Counted from the stretch's first letter, positions 37,188-46,153 are shown. The stretch: 64,000 bases of DNA from Bacillus sp. THAF10 (GCF_009363695.1 NZ_CP045403.1:2026001-2090000), one strand, 5' to 3'. The notes: a model not told the origin generated them from the letters alone. Numbers and translations: made by a program.

Positions 37188-38264
37188 CTATTGAATTGGT
37201 AGCCGCATTAGTATGTCATCATTCTTTCGAGGATTTCCTCTACCATCCGTATTATTAGAAATAAAAAATAGCGTATCTGATTCGATCCATACATCTCTAA
37301 TTCTTCCATCATTGTTCCATGCTACGCTTTCAGACATTGATTCAAGATTTAATTTTCTTATCTGTTCACCCCTAAGGCTTGCTACATATAGATTTCCATT
37401 ATGAAAGCCTAATCCTGAAGGTGCCCACGTCTTTTTACCTGAATGAAAGAGTGGTGTTTGCATGCCTTCACGTTTTTCATCTCCTGTGACGTGCGGCCAC
37501 CCATAATTATTCCCTGCCTCAATTTTATTGATTTCATCATATCCAGAAGGTCCATGTTCAGATGCGTACATCGTATCGTTTGCCTCGTCCCAGGTTAGAC
37601 CTTGGGGATTACGATGTCCATAAGAGTAAATGTAGGAATCGTCAAATGGATTATCGTCTGGAATTGTGCCATCTAAATTCATTCGCAAGATACTTCCAGA
37701 AAGTGTTGTTATATCTTGAGCACTTTCTGGAATATTTGCATCTCCAACAGTTGCATAAAGCTTTTGATCTGGTCCGATTTTTAATCGTCCACCATTATGA
37801 AAAATTGCTCCGGGAATGTCATCCAAAAGCATTTTTTCCTCTGTCCATTCTGTACCGTTATATTTTACAAGTATGATTCTGTTTCTCACCTTCTCCTCGG
37901 TTCCATATGTATGATAAATGTATGCAAGACGGTTATCAGCAAAATCAGGATGCAAAGCCATTCCCATCAGTCCGCCTTCTCCATATACTAAAAGTTTTTC
38001 TTTAAGTTTGAGGTTTTCTCTTTTCGATGATTTGTCTTCAAGCTTTACAATTTCACCCTCTCTTTCTGTGATAAAGAAGGTTCCACCGTGCATAGAAATA
38101 GCCCAAGGAGCTTGAAGATTGGTTGCCATTATTTCTTGATTTTCTTCGTTTTGATTTGCAGTAGCATTTGTTTCCTGATAGTCATTGTCCTCATCTTTCA
38201 CAGAATTTGTGCATCCAGACAAGATAATAACAAAAATGAATAACAATATATGGCTTTTTCTCAA
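37188..38264 (-). CDS. PQQ-dependent glucose/sorbosone dehydrogenase-like lipoprotein
   Basis: The 358-residue protein has a lipoprotein signal with lipobox LSGC at residues 15-18 and then a six-bladed beta-propeller of the GSDH family (PWAISMHGGTFFITERE, GGLMGMALHPDF, FHNGGRLKIGPDQKLYATVGD, YSYGHRNPQGLTW). The start is TTG, supported by GGGGGTG with an 8-base spacer. Family members oxidise aldose sugars with PQQ. Bacilli generally do not make PQQ, so the cofactor, if any, may come from outside. Confidence 0.87.
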   Translation of the reverse strand: MRKSHILLFIFVIILSGCTNSVKDEDNDYQETNATANQNEENQEIMATNLQAPWAISMHGGTFFITEREGEIVKLEDKSSKRENLKLKEKLLVYGEGGLMGMALHPDFADNRLAYIYHTYGTEEKVRNRIILVKYNGTEWTEEKMLLDDIPGAIFHNGGRLKIGPDQKLYATVGDANIPESAQDITTLSGSILRMNLDGTIPDDNPFDDSYIYSYGHRNPQGLTWDEANDTMYASEHGPSGYDEINKIEAGNNYGWPHVTGDEKREGMQTPLFHSGKKTWAPSGLGFHNGNLYVASLRGEQIRKLNLESMSESVAWNNDGRIRDVWIESDTLFFISNNTDGRGNPRKNDDILMRLPIQ

Positions 38265-38331
38265 AATTATAGCACCCCCACATTACCTATTCCCTTTCCA
38301 TGACAAAAGTAATCTTTGTGATACTAAAAAA

Positions 38332-38362
38332 AACAAGGCAAAATCGATGCCTTGTTTTTTCC
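38332..38362 (-). terminator. terminator of the DUF6501 gene
   Basis: AACAAGGC pairs with GCCTTGTT around a 9-base loop with A-runs on both sides; it lies between the DUF6501 stop and the PQQ-type gene start. Confidence 0.75.
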
Positions 38363-38566
38363 TTATACTTTCTCAAAATATGTTTTGTAGTACCCACCAA
38401 TATTTCCACTGTTATCAATAACAAACAAAAACTCTTCCGTTTCATTTTTTACTTCATATGTTTTGCCCACTGTAAGCATATTGTTTACAAGGTATTTTTT
38501 TGCATCAGTATGTACACATTTCACTTTACTAATGGTTGCCGTTTGTTCCCATGTTTGATGAATCAT
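38363..38566 (-). CDS. DUF6501 family small protein
   Basis: The 67-residue soluble protein matches the small Bacillus family now called DUF6501: MIHQTWEQTATISKVKCVHT, then AKKYLVNNMLTVGKTYEVKNETEEFLFV and GGYYKTYFE. The ATG follows GGAGGTGG. The fold is probably a small beta-barrel. No function is known to me. A promoter overlapped by a perfect palindrome sits directly upstream, so the gene is probably regulated. Confidence 0.75.
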   Translation of the reverse strand: MIHQTWEQTATISKVKCVHTDAKKYLVNNMLTVGKTYEVKNETEEFLFVIDNSGNIGGYYKTYFEKV

Positions 38567-38593
38567 CTTTCCACCTCCAAGTTTCTTCTATTT

Positions 38594-38635
38594 ATTTTAC
38601 AACAATGGATGTACAAGAACAAATACATTTGTTCT
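38594..38635 (-). promoter_or_regulatory. promoter with overlapping palindromic operator for the DUF6501 gene
   Basis: Read leftward, TTGTTC (38617-38622) and TAAAAT (38594-38599) are spaced by 17 bases. The -35 lies inside a perfect 8-bp inverted repeat, AGAACAAA (38616-38623) and TTTGTTCT (38628-38635), with a TACA spacer. That placement suggests repressor control; the half-site does not match the LexA, PerR or Fur boxes I know. The rest of the 38567-38839 gap shows nothing more. Confidence 0.5.
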
Positions 38636-38839
38636 GGGACAAAAGAACAGGAGAAATTAATAAAAAACTCCTGAATAACAACCAAAATTACCCTTTTTAA
38701 TGTAAATAACAGGTACGATGTACAAAATATATGTATTGATTCCAACAATTCTCTAATGAAATAGGACTTATTTCTTGTTAGGATGTTGTCTAGAGCGTCC
38801 TAAAGTTGGTTAAAAACAACAACAAGGAGGAACTTATTC

Positions 38840-39430
38840 ATGTTAAAAAAATTAATTACTCTTTCTGCACTTAGTGCGACAATTATTGCCGGTTCTGGCT
38901 TTCATGCACAGGCAGCAGAATCATATAAAGTAAAATCAGGTGATAGCCTGTGGACTATAGGAAAAACGTACGGTGTTTCTGTGAAGGAAATGAAGAAGTT
39001 AAATAATAAAAATAATCACTTGATTTTTCCAGGTGAATCAATTCAGTTACCTGATCAGGTAGCAAATGAGGAAAAAGAATTACTTGCCCGTCTTGTTCAT
39101 GCAGAAGCCAAAGGTGAACCATATGAAGGGAAAGTAGCTGTAGCAACTGTTGTGTTAAATCGTGTAGATAGTGATATCTTCCCTGATTCTATTAAAGAAG
39201 TTATTTATGAAACATCCCCAGGTGGAATTTATCAGTTCTCTCCTGTTGGTAATGGAGAAATTGATAAGCCTGCAAACGAAGAAGCGTTGAAGGCTGCAGA
39301 AGAGGCCATTGCTTTTCGTGGTGACGGGAATAATTCTTTATATTTCTTTAATCCAGATAAAACAAGTGACCAATGGATTCGCTCTCGAGAAGTAACAACT
39401 AAAATTGGAAAACATGTATTTGCTCAATAA
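38840..39430 (+). CDS. ykvT: LysM-containing cell wall hydrolase (SleB/CwlJ type, YkvT-like)
   Basis: The 196-residue protein has a cleavable signal peptide (residues 1-26, ending HAQA-AES), one LysM peptidoglycan-binding domain (SYKVKSGDSLWTIGKTYGVS to IFPGESIQLP), and a C-terminal Hydrolase_2 (SleB/CwlJ-like) domain (LLARLVHAEAKGEPYEGKVA with the expected catalytic glutamate, GGIYQFSPV, SLYFFNP). It acts on cortex or wall peptidoglycan. The ATG follows AAGGAGGAAC. The divergent/convergent ykvS gene next door matches B. subtilis order. Confidence 0.9.
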   Translation: MLKKLITLSALSATIIAGSGFHAQAAESYKVKSGDSLWTIGKTYGVSVKEMKKLNNKNNHLIFPGESIQLPDQVANEEKELLARLVHAEAKGEPYEGKVAVATVVLNRVDSDIFPDSIKEVIYETSPGGIYQFSPVGNGEIDKPANEEALKAAEEAIAFRGDGNNSLYFFNPDKTSDQWIRSREVTTKIGKHVFAQ

Positions 39431-39440
39431 ATCATAAGAA

Positions 39441-39474
39441 AAAGGTGTCAGGATTATATCCTGACACTTTTTTT
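39441..39474. terminator. bidirectional terminator
   Basis: GTGTCAGGAT (39445-39454) pairs with ATCCTGACAC (39458-39467) and a seven-T run follows. It separates ykvT from convergent ykvS. Confidence 0.85.
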
Positions 39475-39664
39475 ATAGCAACTTATAATTTTTATGGTTT
39501 ATCACAGTTCGAATTGGTTCTCCAGTATTTGGGTTTTTCCCTAGCTCTACGATAACAGAACTATCTCTAATGACGATAACCTTTCCCTTGCTTCCTTTTT
39601 TTGATCCTTTGTTTATTAAAATCATATCTCCAATTTGAATGTTGTTATTTTTTGTTTCTTCCAT
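39473..39664 (-). CDS. ykvS: YkvS-like DUF2187 (KOW-type) small protein
   Basis: The 63-residue protein has a KOW-like turn (GDMILINKGSKKGSKGKVIVI) and the ending RTVINHKNYKLL that I recognise from YkvS/DUF2187. Such domains bind RNA or ribosomal partners in other proteins; the role here is unknown. The ribosome site AAGGGTGAT is somewhat distant from the ATG. The alpha/beta hydrolase gene precedes it in the reverse order but reads the same way. Confidence 0.8.
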   Translation of the reverse strand: MEETKNNNIQIGDMILINKGSKKGSKGKVIVIRDSSVIVELGKNPNTGEPIRTVINHKNYKLL

Positions 39665-39691
39665 TTTACTTTTATCACCCTTTAACTTGAA

Positions 39692-40567
39692 TTAATTTTT
39701 GAATGCTAAGATTCTTTTCACGTGAAAGAAAGCTATCTCCCGTAATGTCTCTTCTTCATTAAAAAGCTGATGATTTACCCCATCTATCAAAATGCATTTA
39801 GAATTTGGATACGCATTCAGTAAAAAACGGACATTATGTCTCCAATCTACTGTAGTATCCTTATTTCCCTGAAGAATATGTACTTCTTTCTCCCCTCTTT
39901 TTATATTTGATATCTTTTTATGCCACGCATGGAAGGACTGGAGCCAATTCATTGGTAGCTTAGAAAATTGCAATGGGTCACTTTTAACAAATTGAAGATA
40001 TTGATCATTAGAAGAATTTCTTCGATAGGCTCTGTTTAAGTGTTTCACTTTCCTGCCAATGAGTTTAACACCAATTTGAGAAAAAGACCACAAATATGGC
40101 TGAATGAGAGGTGCTGCAAGGATTACTTTCTTAAATACATTTGGGTGTTCTTGTAAGTAACTAACGACAATTGCTGCCCCTGTACTATGACCGATGACTC
40201 CCCAATTTTCTTCAACAATTTCATTTTTATAGTAGCTTTGAACAGTATGTAAGGCCGAGGTATAGTCACTAAAGCAATCGATGTCTCCTCTATTTCCATT
40301 TGAATACCCATGACCAGGTAAGTCAAAGGAAATAACCCCAAAATGATTGGAAAGTAAAAAATGTATAAGTTTATTCAAGGACCCAGCATGATCAAGGTAT
40401 CCATGAATAATCGTAACCATTCCTTCTCGATTCTTTGGAAGAAAAGAATGAGTATAGAGACGATATTTTCCGGTATTGATCATTTTACATTGATGGATAC
40501 TAGCCCATGCTGTCAATTGGTACGATGTTAAATATTCCCTTTTATCATACTCTATTATTGGTTTCAT
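39692..40567 (-). CDS. alpha/beta hydrolase (monoacylglycerol lipase-like)
   Basis: The 291-residue cytoplasmic hydrolase has the nucleophile elbow GHSTGA near residue 150, the oxyanion segment VTIIHGYLDHAGS near residue 51, an Asp in GNKDTTVDW near 237 and the catalytic His in GVNHQLFNEEE near 267. This is the Hydrolase_4 (lysophospholipase/MGL) pattern. Substrate unknown. The start ATG follows a G-rich TATAGGGGG run that abuts it, an unusually short spacing, so the exact start is uncertain. Confidence 0.85.
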   Translation of the reverse strand: MKPIIEYDKREYLTSYQLTAWASIHQCKMINTGKYRLYTHSFLPKNREGMVTIIHGYLDHAGSLNKLIHFLLSNHFGVISFDLPGHGYSNGNRGDIDCFSDYTSALHTVQSYYKNEIVEENWGVIGHSTGAAIVVSYLQEHPNVFKKVILAAPLIQPYLWSFSQIGVKLIGRKVKHLNRAYRRNSSNDQYLQFVKSDPLQFSKLPMNWLQSFHAWHKKISNIKRGEKEVHILQGNKDTTVDWRHNVRFLLNAYPNSKCILIDGVNHQLFNEEETLREIAFFHVKRILAFKN

Positions 40568-40684
40568 CCCCTATATCCCATTAGATTTATTAATAAATTA
40601 CACCTCTTTATACAATTTTAAACGAATAATCATCCTTTTTTTGAACAAAATATCGATATAAATTAGCAAATGAGGTGTTAAATA

Positions 40685-41200
40685 ATGAAAGGTAAAGGCT
40701 TAATTGTAACAGGATTAGCATTGACGTTGTTATTAACTGGATGTAACAATGTTGACAATTATGGTGCAGATAATAATCAAAATGATGCTTTAAATGTAAA
40801 CTACGATAACATGGGGCGCTACAATAGAAATATGAACCCCACAAGAGTAAATGATCGAAATGAAGCGAGACTTGCGGTAGCCGATGAAGCTTGTGATAAG
40901 ATTACCGCATTAAATGATGTGGAGTCCTGCAATATAATCGTGACCAACCGTAACGCGTATGTTGCAGCAGTACTTGAAGGAAATGAAAGTACTGAGCTTT
41001 CAAAAGAGATAGAGGATAAAATTGCAAACCAAGTGAGAAAATCTGATCCTGATATTCGTAACGTTTACGTTTCTGTCAATCCAGAATTTGTAGACCGCAT
41101 GGATGGGTATGCTAACGATATTCGTCGTGGTCGTCCTGTTGGTGGATTTTTTGATGAATTCACACAGTTCGTTGAGCGAATCTTTCCTACAGCACGTTAA
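40685..41200 (+). CDS. YhcN/YlaJ family sporulation lipoprotein
   Basis: The 171-residue protein has a lipoprotein signal with lipobox LLTGC at residues 16-20, an Asn/Asp-rich spacer, and a C-terminal YhcN/YlaJ domain (RLAVADEACDKITALNDVESCNIIVTNRNAYVAAVLEG, DPDIRNVYVSVNPEFVDRM). These lipoproteins are made in the forespore and localise to the spore membrane or cortex. The ATG follows GAGGTG. A GAATA element about 17 bases before CAAAATA (40624-40653) loosely fits a sigma-G/F promoter, but that is weak. Confidence 0.85.
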   Translation: MKGKGLIVTGLALTLLLTGCNNVDNYGADNNQNDALNVNYDNMGRYNRNMNPTRVNDRNEARLAVADEACDKITALNDVESCNIIVTNRNAYVAAVLEGNESTELSKEIEDKIANQVRKSDPDIRNVYVSVNPEFVDRMDGYANDIRRGRPVGGFFDEFTQFVERIFPTAR

Positions 41201-41203
41201 TGG

Positions 41204-41240
41204 AATTACCCCTGTAAGAAAAAGTTACAGGGGTAATTTT
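41204..41240. terminator. bidirectional terminator
   Basis: AATTACCCCTGTAA (41204-41217) pairs perfectly with TTACAGGGGTAATT (41225-41238), with T-runs both ways. It separates the convergent sporulation lipoprotein and yaaN genes. Confidence 0.87.
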
Positions 41241-42440
41241 TTATTTGTTTGGCTTGGCTTTTGAACGAACTTCAAGCAGCTTTGTTTTCAGATCATTTTC
41301 CATTTGTACAAGCTCCTGCTCTACCTGATACCTTTTTTCTCTGCCTTCTTGCTGAATTAGTATCGTTTCTTCTAATGTTTCAATTAAATTTTCTTGCGTT
41401 TTCTTCAGCGTTTCTATATCAACAAGACCTCGTTCATTCTCCCTTGCTGCAGAAATGGTATTTTGCTTTAACATTTCTGAGTTTTTTAATAAGAGTTCAT
41501 TTGTTGTCTCTGATACATTCCTCTGTGTATCAACTGCTTTTTGTTGATTGTATAAGGAAACAGCAATTACCAATTGATTTTTCCAAAGAGGAATTGCGGT
41601 TAAGATAGAGGATTGAATTCTTTCCACTAACGTTTGGTTTGTGTGCTGTATCATTCTAATTTGCGGTGCCATTTGAAGCGTGATTTGGCGGCTAATCTTC
41701 AAATCATGTGTTCTTTTTTGAAGTCGATCTGCAAATTGCATCATATCGCTTACTGCCTGCACATCCATTTGATTATTCGTTTCTCTCGCCTTTTTTTCAA
41801 GTTCTGGGATGATCGACTCCTGTATTTCGTCATATTTATACTCTGCGGCAGCAATGTAAATGTTTAAAGCTTGAAAATAATCTTTATTCTTATCATAAAG
41901 TGATTCAAGCATAATATTATCACGTTGTAGTATCTTCTTAAAGCTTTCAAGCTGATCAGAGATTTTATCTATTTCAAACCCAATTTTTCTGTACTTAGCA
42001 AAGAGCTGTTGCATGGAGTTATTTACATTTCCAAAAAGCTTCCCGAAAAAGCCTTTTTTCTGTGGCTCCAGCTCTCCTGGCTTTACTTCCTTTATTTTTC
42101 TCATTAAATCAGAAACAACCTCACCCACTGGACCCGCATCCTTTGCTTGCACATGCGAAAGGATGGAATTTGAGAAGGTTGAAAGTTCATTTTGTGCAGT
42201 AATGCCATAAGATGAAATGGCTTGTTGGTCATGAGGATCAATCTGTTTTGCGATGTCTAACGCCTTTGTTTTATATTCCTCAGTTAATGTATCCATGACC
42301 TTCTCTTGCTTTGGAGATTCGTTTTCTTTTTCCATAGCCATCATTTCGTTATCCATTTTGGGTGTAGAAAAAGGATTGCTTAAAAGGTCGTTTAATGTGT
42401 TTTCTTTCAGCTGTTGTTCAAGTTTATCATTGTTCTTCAA
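41241..42440 (-). CDS. yaaN: toxic anion resistance (TelA family) protein, YaaN-like
   Basis: The roughly 399-residue protein is almost entirely helical and matches the TelA/KlaA (toxic anion resistance) family, with KKGFFGKLFGNVNNSMQQLFAKY near residue 125 and FADRLQKRTHDLKISRQITLQM, APQIRMIQ near residue 255. I prefer the TTG at 42440, 7 bases after GAGGTG; the in-frame ATG at 42446 is only one base from that site. It pairs with XpaC as in B. subtilis. Despite its name, the cellular function is poorly known; tellurite resistance and envelope links have been reported in the family. Confidence 0.85.
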   Translation of the reverse strand: MKNNDKLEQQLKENTLNDLLSNPFSTPKMDNEMMAMEKENESPKQEKVMDTLTEEYKTKALDIAKQIDPHDQQAISSYGITAQNELSTFSNSILSHVQAKDAGPVGEVVSDLMRKIKEVKPGELEPQKKGFFGKLFGNVNNSMQQLFAKYRKIGFEIDKISDQLESFKKILQRDNIMLESLYDKNKDYFQALNIYIAAAEYKYDEIQESIIPELEKKARETNNQMDVQAVSDMMQFADRLQKRTHDLKISRQITLQMAPQIRMIQHTNQTLVERIQSSILTAIPLWKNQLVIAVSLYNQQKAVDTQRNVSETTNELLLKNSEMLKQNTISAARENERGLVDIETLKKTQENLIETLEETILIQQEGREKRYQVEQELVQMENDLKTKLLEVRSKAKPNK

Positions 42441-42463
42441 AGTCATTCACCTCGTATACAACT

Positions 42464-43096
42464 TTACTTTTGATTGGATTTAGGTTCTTGGAAATTATTT
42501 TGGTTAATAAGCTTTAATTCTGTTTGGAGATGATTTATATCACCTGATAGAACATTCATCCATTCCTTTTCCATCGTCCGTTCCATTTCTTTTAACGCTG
42601 CTTCGGTTTCTCGGATAGCAAGGGAAACCTCATGTGTACGCACAGGTTGATGTAATAGCTGAATGTATTTACGGATGATGATGGCGGAGGAATCTAAATG
42701 TTGCTGAAAAAAACTTTGTGCAGTTCGGTATCGATTTGGTTCTTTTTCCACTAATTTTATGACTTTGTTGCTTATTTTTGCTATTTTTGTGATGGTTTGA
42801 TACATAAAAATAGACCGAACACGAATTCTGGCTTGATTGATAATTTTGGCATTTTCTCTCGCTTTTCTTACTTGTGAATAAACATACTTTTTTTCTTTTC
42901 GTTCTATTTTGTCTAATTCGTTACTAGGTAGTAATTTTCTTTTGAGACTCCAATAACTAAGTAAAAAGCTAGCAAATGCTCCGAGTGCACCAAGCTGCAT
43001 TTGATTGCCTGTGAAGAAAAATACGCTAAAAAACCCGATAACTGCTATGTTGAACGAGAGTATTATGATAAACCCTTGAAGGAAAAAACGTTTCAT
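42464..43096 (-). CDS. xpaC: XpaC family protein (5-bromo-4-chloroindolyl phosphate hydrolysis)
   Basis: The 210-residue protein has two membrane helices at residues 5-50, then a helical cytoplasmic part (YVYSQVRKARENAKIINQARIRVRS) typical of XpaC. The name reflects a phosphatase-like phenotype of B. subtilis xpaC; the true role is unknown. The ATG follows GAGGAG. The downstream yaaN start is 24 bases away, matching the conserved xpaC-yaaN pair. Confidence 0.85.
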   Translation of the reverse strand: MKRFFLQGFIIILSFNIAVIGFFSVFFFTGNQMQLGALGAFASFLLSYWSLKRKLLPSNELDKIERKEKKYVYSQVRKARENAKIINQARIRVRSIFMYQTITKIAKISNKVIKLVEKEPNRYRTAQSFFQQHLDSSAIIIRKYIQLLHQPVRTHEVSLAIRETEAALKEMERTMEKEWMNVLSGDINHLQTELKLINQNNFQEPKSNQK

Positions 43097-43231
43097 TTAT
43101 ATCACTCCTCACCTGTGTCCTTTTTATACGATTATCGTTGTAAAAAGGTTTCAGGAAAATAGCTTCTTTCTCTATTATATAGGAAAAAAGGAACAAGCAG
43201 AAATATTAAAATTTTTGTTCTGTTAAAATAT

Positions 43232-43361
43232 ACTGTTGGTTTCCGTAAATGGCTCTGCGTCCGCGAGGCGAATTATAAGCCTCCTCTATTGCGCCTGTGG
43301 GGTCACATGTCTTTCGCTTCATTCTCGAGAAGAGTCTCCGCCTTTGCTCCATTCAACAGCT
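43232..43361 (-). repeat. palindromic interspersed repeat, inverted copy
   Basis: Read leftward it begins AGCTGTTGAATGGAGCAAAG and contains GGCGGAGACTC, then ends GGAAACCAACAGT. The ends CTGTT/AACAG are inverted, as in the copy at 31874-32008 but with different bases in the stem. The gap 43097-43440 also contains the gabD terminator; I see no gene. Confidence 0.65.
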
Positions 43362-43394
43362 AGAAAGTCCTTTTATCAACAATATAGCCAAAAG

Positions 43395-43430
43395 CAAAAA
43401 ACAGCCGGATATAGACTATTCCGGCTGTTT
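43395..43430 (-). terminator. terminator of gabD
   Basis: Read leftward, ACAGCCGGA pairs with TCCGGCTGT around a 10-base loop and six T follow. Confidence 0.82.
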
Positions 43431-43443
43431 ACTCTAAATTATA

Positions 43444-44859
43444 TTATATACCAATAGAAACATATTTCACTTCTAGGTATTCTTCCATTCCATGGTGCCC
43501 GCCTTCTCTGCCAATTCCACTTTCTTTTAGGCCTCCAAATGGGGCTTGCGCAAGAGAAGGTGCTCCATCATTCACACCAATAATTCCATAATCCAATGCC
43601 TCTGTCACGCGGTAGACTCGAGAGATGTTTTCTGTAAAAACATAAGCAGCAAGACCGTATGGGGTATGGTTGGCACGTTTAATCACTTCTTCTTCATTTG
43701 AGAAGGTTGTAATCGGCGCAACAGGGCCAAAGGTTTCCTCTTGCATGCAAAGCATCTCATCACGCACATTAGATAGAACAGTAGGCTTCATAAAGTTTCC
43801 ATCCATCTCTTCTCCACCATACTGTACTTTGGCTCCTTTTTTCGTTGCATCATTTATATGCTCCTGTACCTTTTTCAAGGCTGCATCATCAATTAATGGT
43901 CCGATATCCATTCCTCTTTCCATTCCATTCCCTACTTTTAGCTTTTCAACCTCTTTAACGAACAGTGTGGTAAACTCTTCAGCAACACTCTCTTCCACAT
44001 AAATTCGATTCGCGCAAATACACGTTTGCCCCGCATTTCTAAATTTTGATTGAACAAGTCCTTTTGCCGCTTTTTCTAAGTTAGCATCTTTAAAAACAAT
44101 AAATGGAGCATGACCGCCTAATTCAAGCGAGAGTTTTTTTACAGTATGAGCGGCAAGCTCCATTAATGTTTTTCCAACCTCTGTTGAACCTGTAAAGGTC
44201 AATTTTTTCACAAGAGAATGTTTCATTAACACTTCCCCAATCATACTGGATTTTCCAGTTACCACTTGTAATACTCCTTGTGGAATACCAGCTTCATGGG
44301 CATATTTTGCAAGTAAAAGTGCCGTCAGTGGCGTTTGTCCAGCAGGCTTAACAATAACGGTACATCCAGCTGCAAGAGCAGGTGCCACTTTTCTCGTAAT
44401 CATGGCAGCAGGAAAGTTCCATGGGGTGATTGCGGCAACAACACCCACCGGTTGCTTTTGAATAAGAATTCGCTTGTCCTTTGAAGACGATGGAATAGTT
44501 TCACCATACACTCTTTTTCCCTCTTCTTTATACCATTCTACGAAGCTATTCGCATACCCCACCTCTCCTAGCGCTTCCCGAAATGGCTTTCCTTGTTCTT
44601 TTGTCAATGTTTCAGCAATTGTTTTTTTATTTTCTTCTAAAAGCTTAAACCACTTGTCTAATAGTTCTGCTCGCTCATTTGCCGTGTAATTTCTCCAAGT
44701 CTGAAACGCTTGTTCTGCATATTCTACGGTTTGATTAAGCAGTTCTTCTGTAATACTTGGCACAGTAGCAATTTTTTCACCAGTTGCTGGATTAGTAACG
44801 GTGATCTCTTCCTCCGTTCGAACCCAATCACCATTTATGTACATTGAATATTCTTTCAA
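43444..44859 (-). CDS. gabD: NAD(P)-dependent succinate-semialdehyde dehydrogenase
   Basis: It oxidises succinate semialdehyde to succinate, the second step of GABA use. The start is TTG at 44859 (MKEYSMYINGDWV, 471 residues), 7 bases after a GGAGGAGGG ribosome site; an upstream in-frame ATG overlaps that site. Motifs are PWNFPAAMITRKVAPALAAG, LELGGHAPFIVFKDA and the catalytic cysteine in FRNAGQTCICANR. No GABA transaminase is adjacent, so the source of the aldehyde is unclear. Confidence 0.88.
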   Translation of the reverse strand: MKEYSMYINGDWVRTEEEITVTNPATGEKIATVPSITEELLNQTVEYAEQAFQTWRNYTANERAELLDKWFKLLEENKKTIAETLTKEQGKPFREALGEVGYANSFVEWYKEEGKRVYGETIPSSSKDKRILIQKQPVGVVAAITPWNFPAAMITRKVAPALAAGCTVIVKPAGQTPLTALLLAKYAHEAGIPQGVLQVVTGKSSMIGEVLMKHSLVKKLTFTGSTEVGKTLMELAAHTVKKLSLELGGHAPFIVFKDANLEKAAKGLVQSKFRNAGQTCICANRIYVEESVAEEFTTLFVKEVEKLKVGNGMERGMDIGPLIDDAALKKVQEHINDATKKGAKVQYGGEEMDGNFMKPTVLSNVRDEMLCMQEETFGPVAPITTFSNEEEVIKRANHTPYGLAAYVFTENISRVYRVTEALDYGIIGVNDGAPSLAQAPFGGLKESGIGREGGHHGMEEYLEVKYVSIGI

Positions 44860-44934
44860 AAAGAATCCCTCCTCCATTTTTCAATACATAATTACTATAT
44901 TCACTCTCTAATCTTAATTCCCTTTTTACCGCAC

Positions 44935-44964
44935 AAAAAAACACCTCATGCTAAGGTGTTTTTT
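44935..44964. terminator. terminator between the MFS gene and gabD
   Basis: AAAAAACACCT pairs with AGGTGTTTTTT around a 7-base loop. The MFS stop codon lies inside the stem, so the hairpin ends that transcript. Confidence 0.82.
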
Positions 44965-46153
44965 GCTCAGATATGGCCATGGGCTGTCGTAGTAGTCGCA
45001 ATCCATATGAAAAGATGATGAATAGAGACAAAAATCCGAAAGTAATACCCATGTATTGTAGTCCAATCGTATCTAATAGTAATCCTGTTCCAAGCAGGGC
45101 AACTTGAAATAGCACTCTGTCTAACATGTTTCTAAAGGAAAAGAACCTTCCATGGAACTCTTTCGGAATTTTTGTTTGAAAAATAGTCGCGGCCAATGGA
45201 AAGAAACAACCTACAGCTAAACCAAAAAGTCCAAATGCGAATAACGTCATCCATTTCAAGTCAGCAAAATAAAGACTGAAAAGCGAAATGGCAATTAAGG
45301 TAACAAAAGCAAAAAGCATCGGAACCATCTTTTGCTCATTTGTGATACGCTTTACAGAGAATGCACCAATCATAAAGAAAATACCTTCGATCGTATAAAT
45401 CCAGCTTTTAATCACTTGATCATTTTGAATTTCACTAATGTTAATTACCATTAGATTGAATCCACCGATAAATAAAATCGGGATAAAGGTAAGAATTAAA
45501 ACGGTCATAGCAATAGGTGTACTTTTAAGAACAGGAAGTACTTCTTTAAAACTACCAGACTTCCCAATTGTTTTTGAATCGTTTTCTCTAGGTTCCTCGT
45601 TTATTTCTAACAAAAAGGTGAGAGCAAACAATAATCCATATGCAATCATCGATGCCAAGTACAAAGAAGGTAAGCTCATGACAACGAGCATGGCTCCTGC
45701 TAGAGCTGTCCCGGCAATTCTAGATATGGTGGAAACGTTCATGTGAACACCATTCATTTCTAAGAGCTCTTTTTCCTTTACTATCAAAGGAATCGATGAT
45801 TGAAGGGCAGGAAAGTAAAATGCTGCAGAGATTTGAATAGCAATCATAAAGACTATCATCAGTAAGATGGACTGATATTCAATTGCAAGGAACATAAATA
45901 CTACACTTATCATACGGCCAAAACCTGCAACGAGCATGACTTTTTTCTTGCTAGTGGCATCAATGATTCTACCTGCAAGCGGTCCAACCATTACTCCAGC
46001 CAATAAGCCTGCAAAGAGAATTAGTGATTTAGCAAAATCTGATGGGACTAATCCCTGCATAAATTCTAGGTTGCCAATAATTCCTGTCCAAAGCCCAAGA
46101 CCTGCAATAAATTCTCCAATTAACAAAATCCAAACGTTTTTATTTTTCCACAT
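44951..46153 (-). CDS. MFS transporter
   Basis: The 400-residue protein has 12 predicted membrane segments (start WKNKNVWILLIGEFIAGLGLWTG) and the MFS loop GPLAGRIIDATSKKKVML near residue 60, resembling the MFS_3 or macrolide/multidrug efflux branch. I start at ATG 46153 with GGAG 8 bases upstream; the frame is open to 46183. No specific substrate is suggested by its neighbours. Confidence 0.82.
   Translation of the reverse strand: MWKNKNVWILLIGEFIAGLGLWTGIIGNLEFMQGLVPSDFAKSLILFAGLLAGVMVGPLAGRIIDATSKKKVMLVAGFGRMISVVFMFLAIEYQSILLMIVFMIAIQISAAFYFPALQSSIPLIVKEKELLEMNGVHMNVSTISRIAGTALAGAMLVVMSLPSLYLASMIAYGLLFALTFLLEINEEPRENDSKTIGKSGSFKEVLPVLKSTPIAMTVLILTFIPILFIGGFNLMVINISEIQNDQVIKSWIYTIEGIFFMIGAFSVKRITNEQKMVPMLFAFVTLIAISLFSLYFADLKWMTLFAFGLFGLAVGCFFPLAATIFQTKIPKEFHGRFFSFRNMLDRVLFQVALLGTGLLLDTIGLQYMGITFGFLSLFIIFSYGLRLLRQPMAISEQKTP

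Noticed and set aside
38616..38635. AGAACAAATACATTTGTTCT considered as a LexA/DinR box
   Set aside because: The half-sites are GAAC and GTTC but separated by ten bases; the Bacillus SOS box needs four.
38300..38674. 124-residue open frame antisense to the DUF6501 gene
   Set aside because: It runs through a terminator and the DUF6501 gene and is Cys/Phe-rich without a ribosome site.
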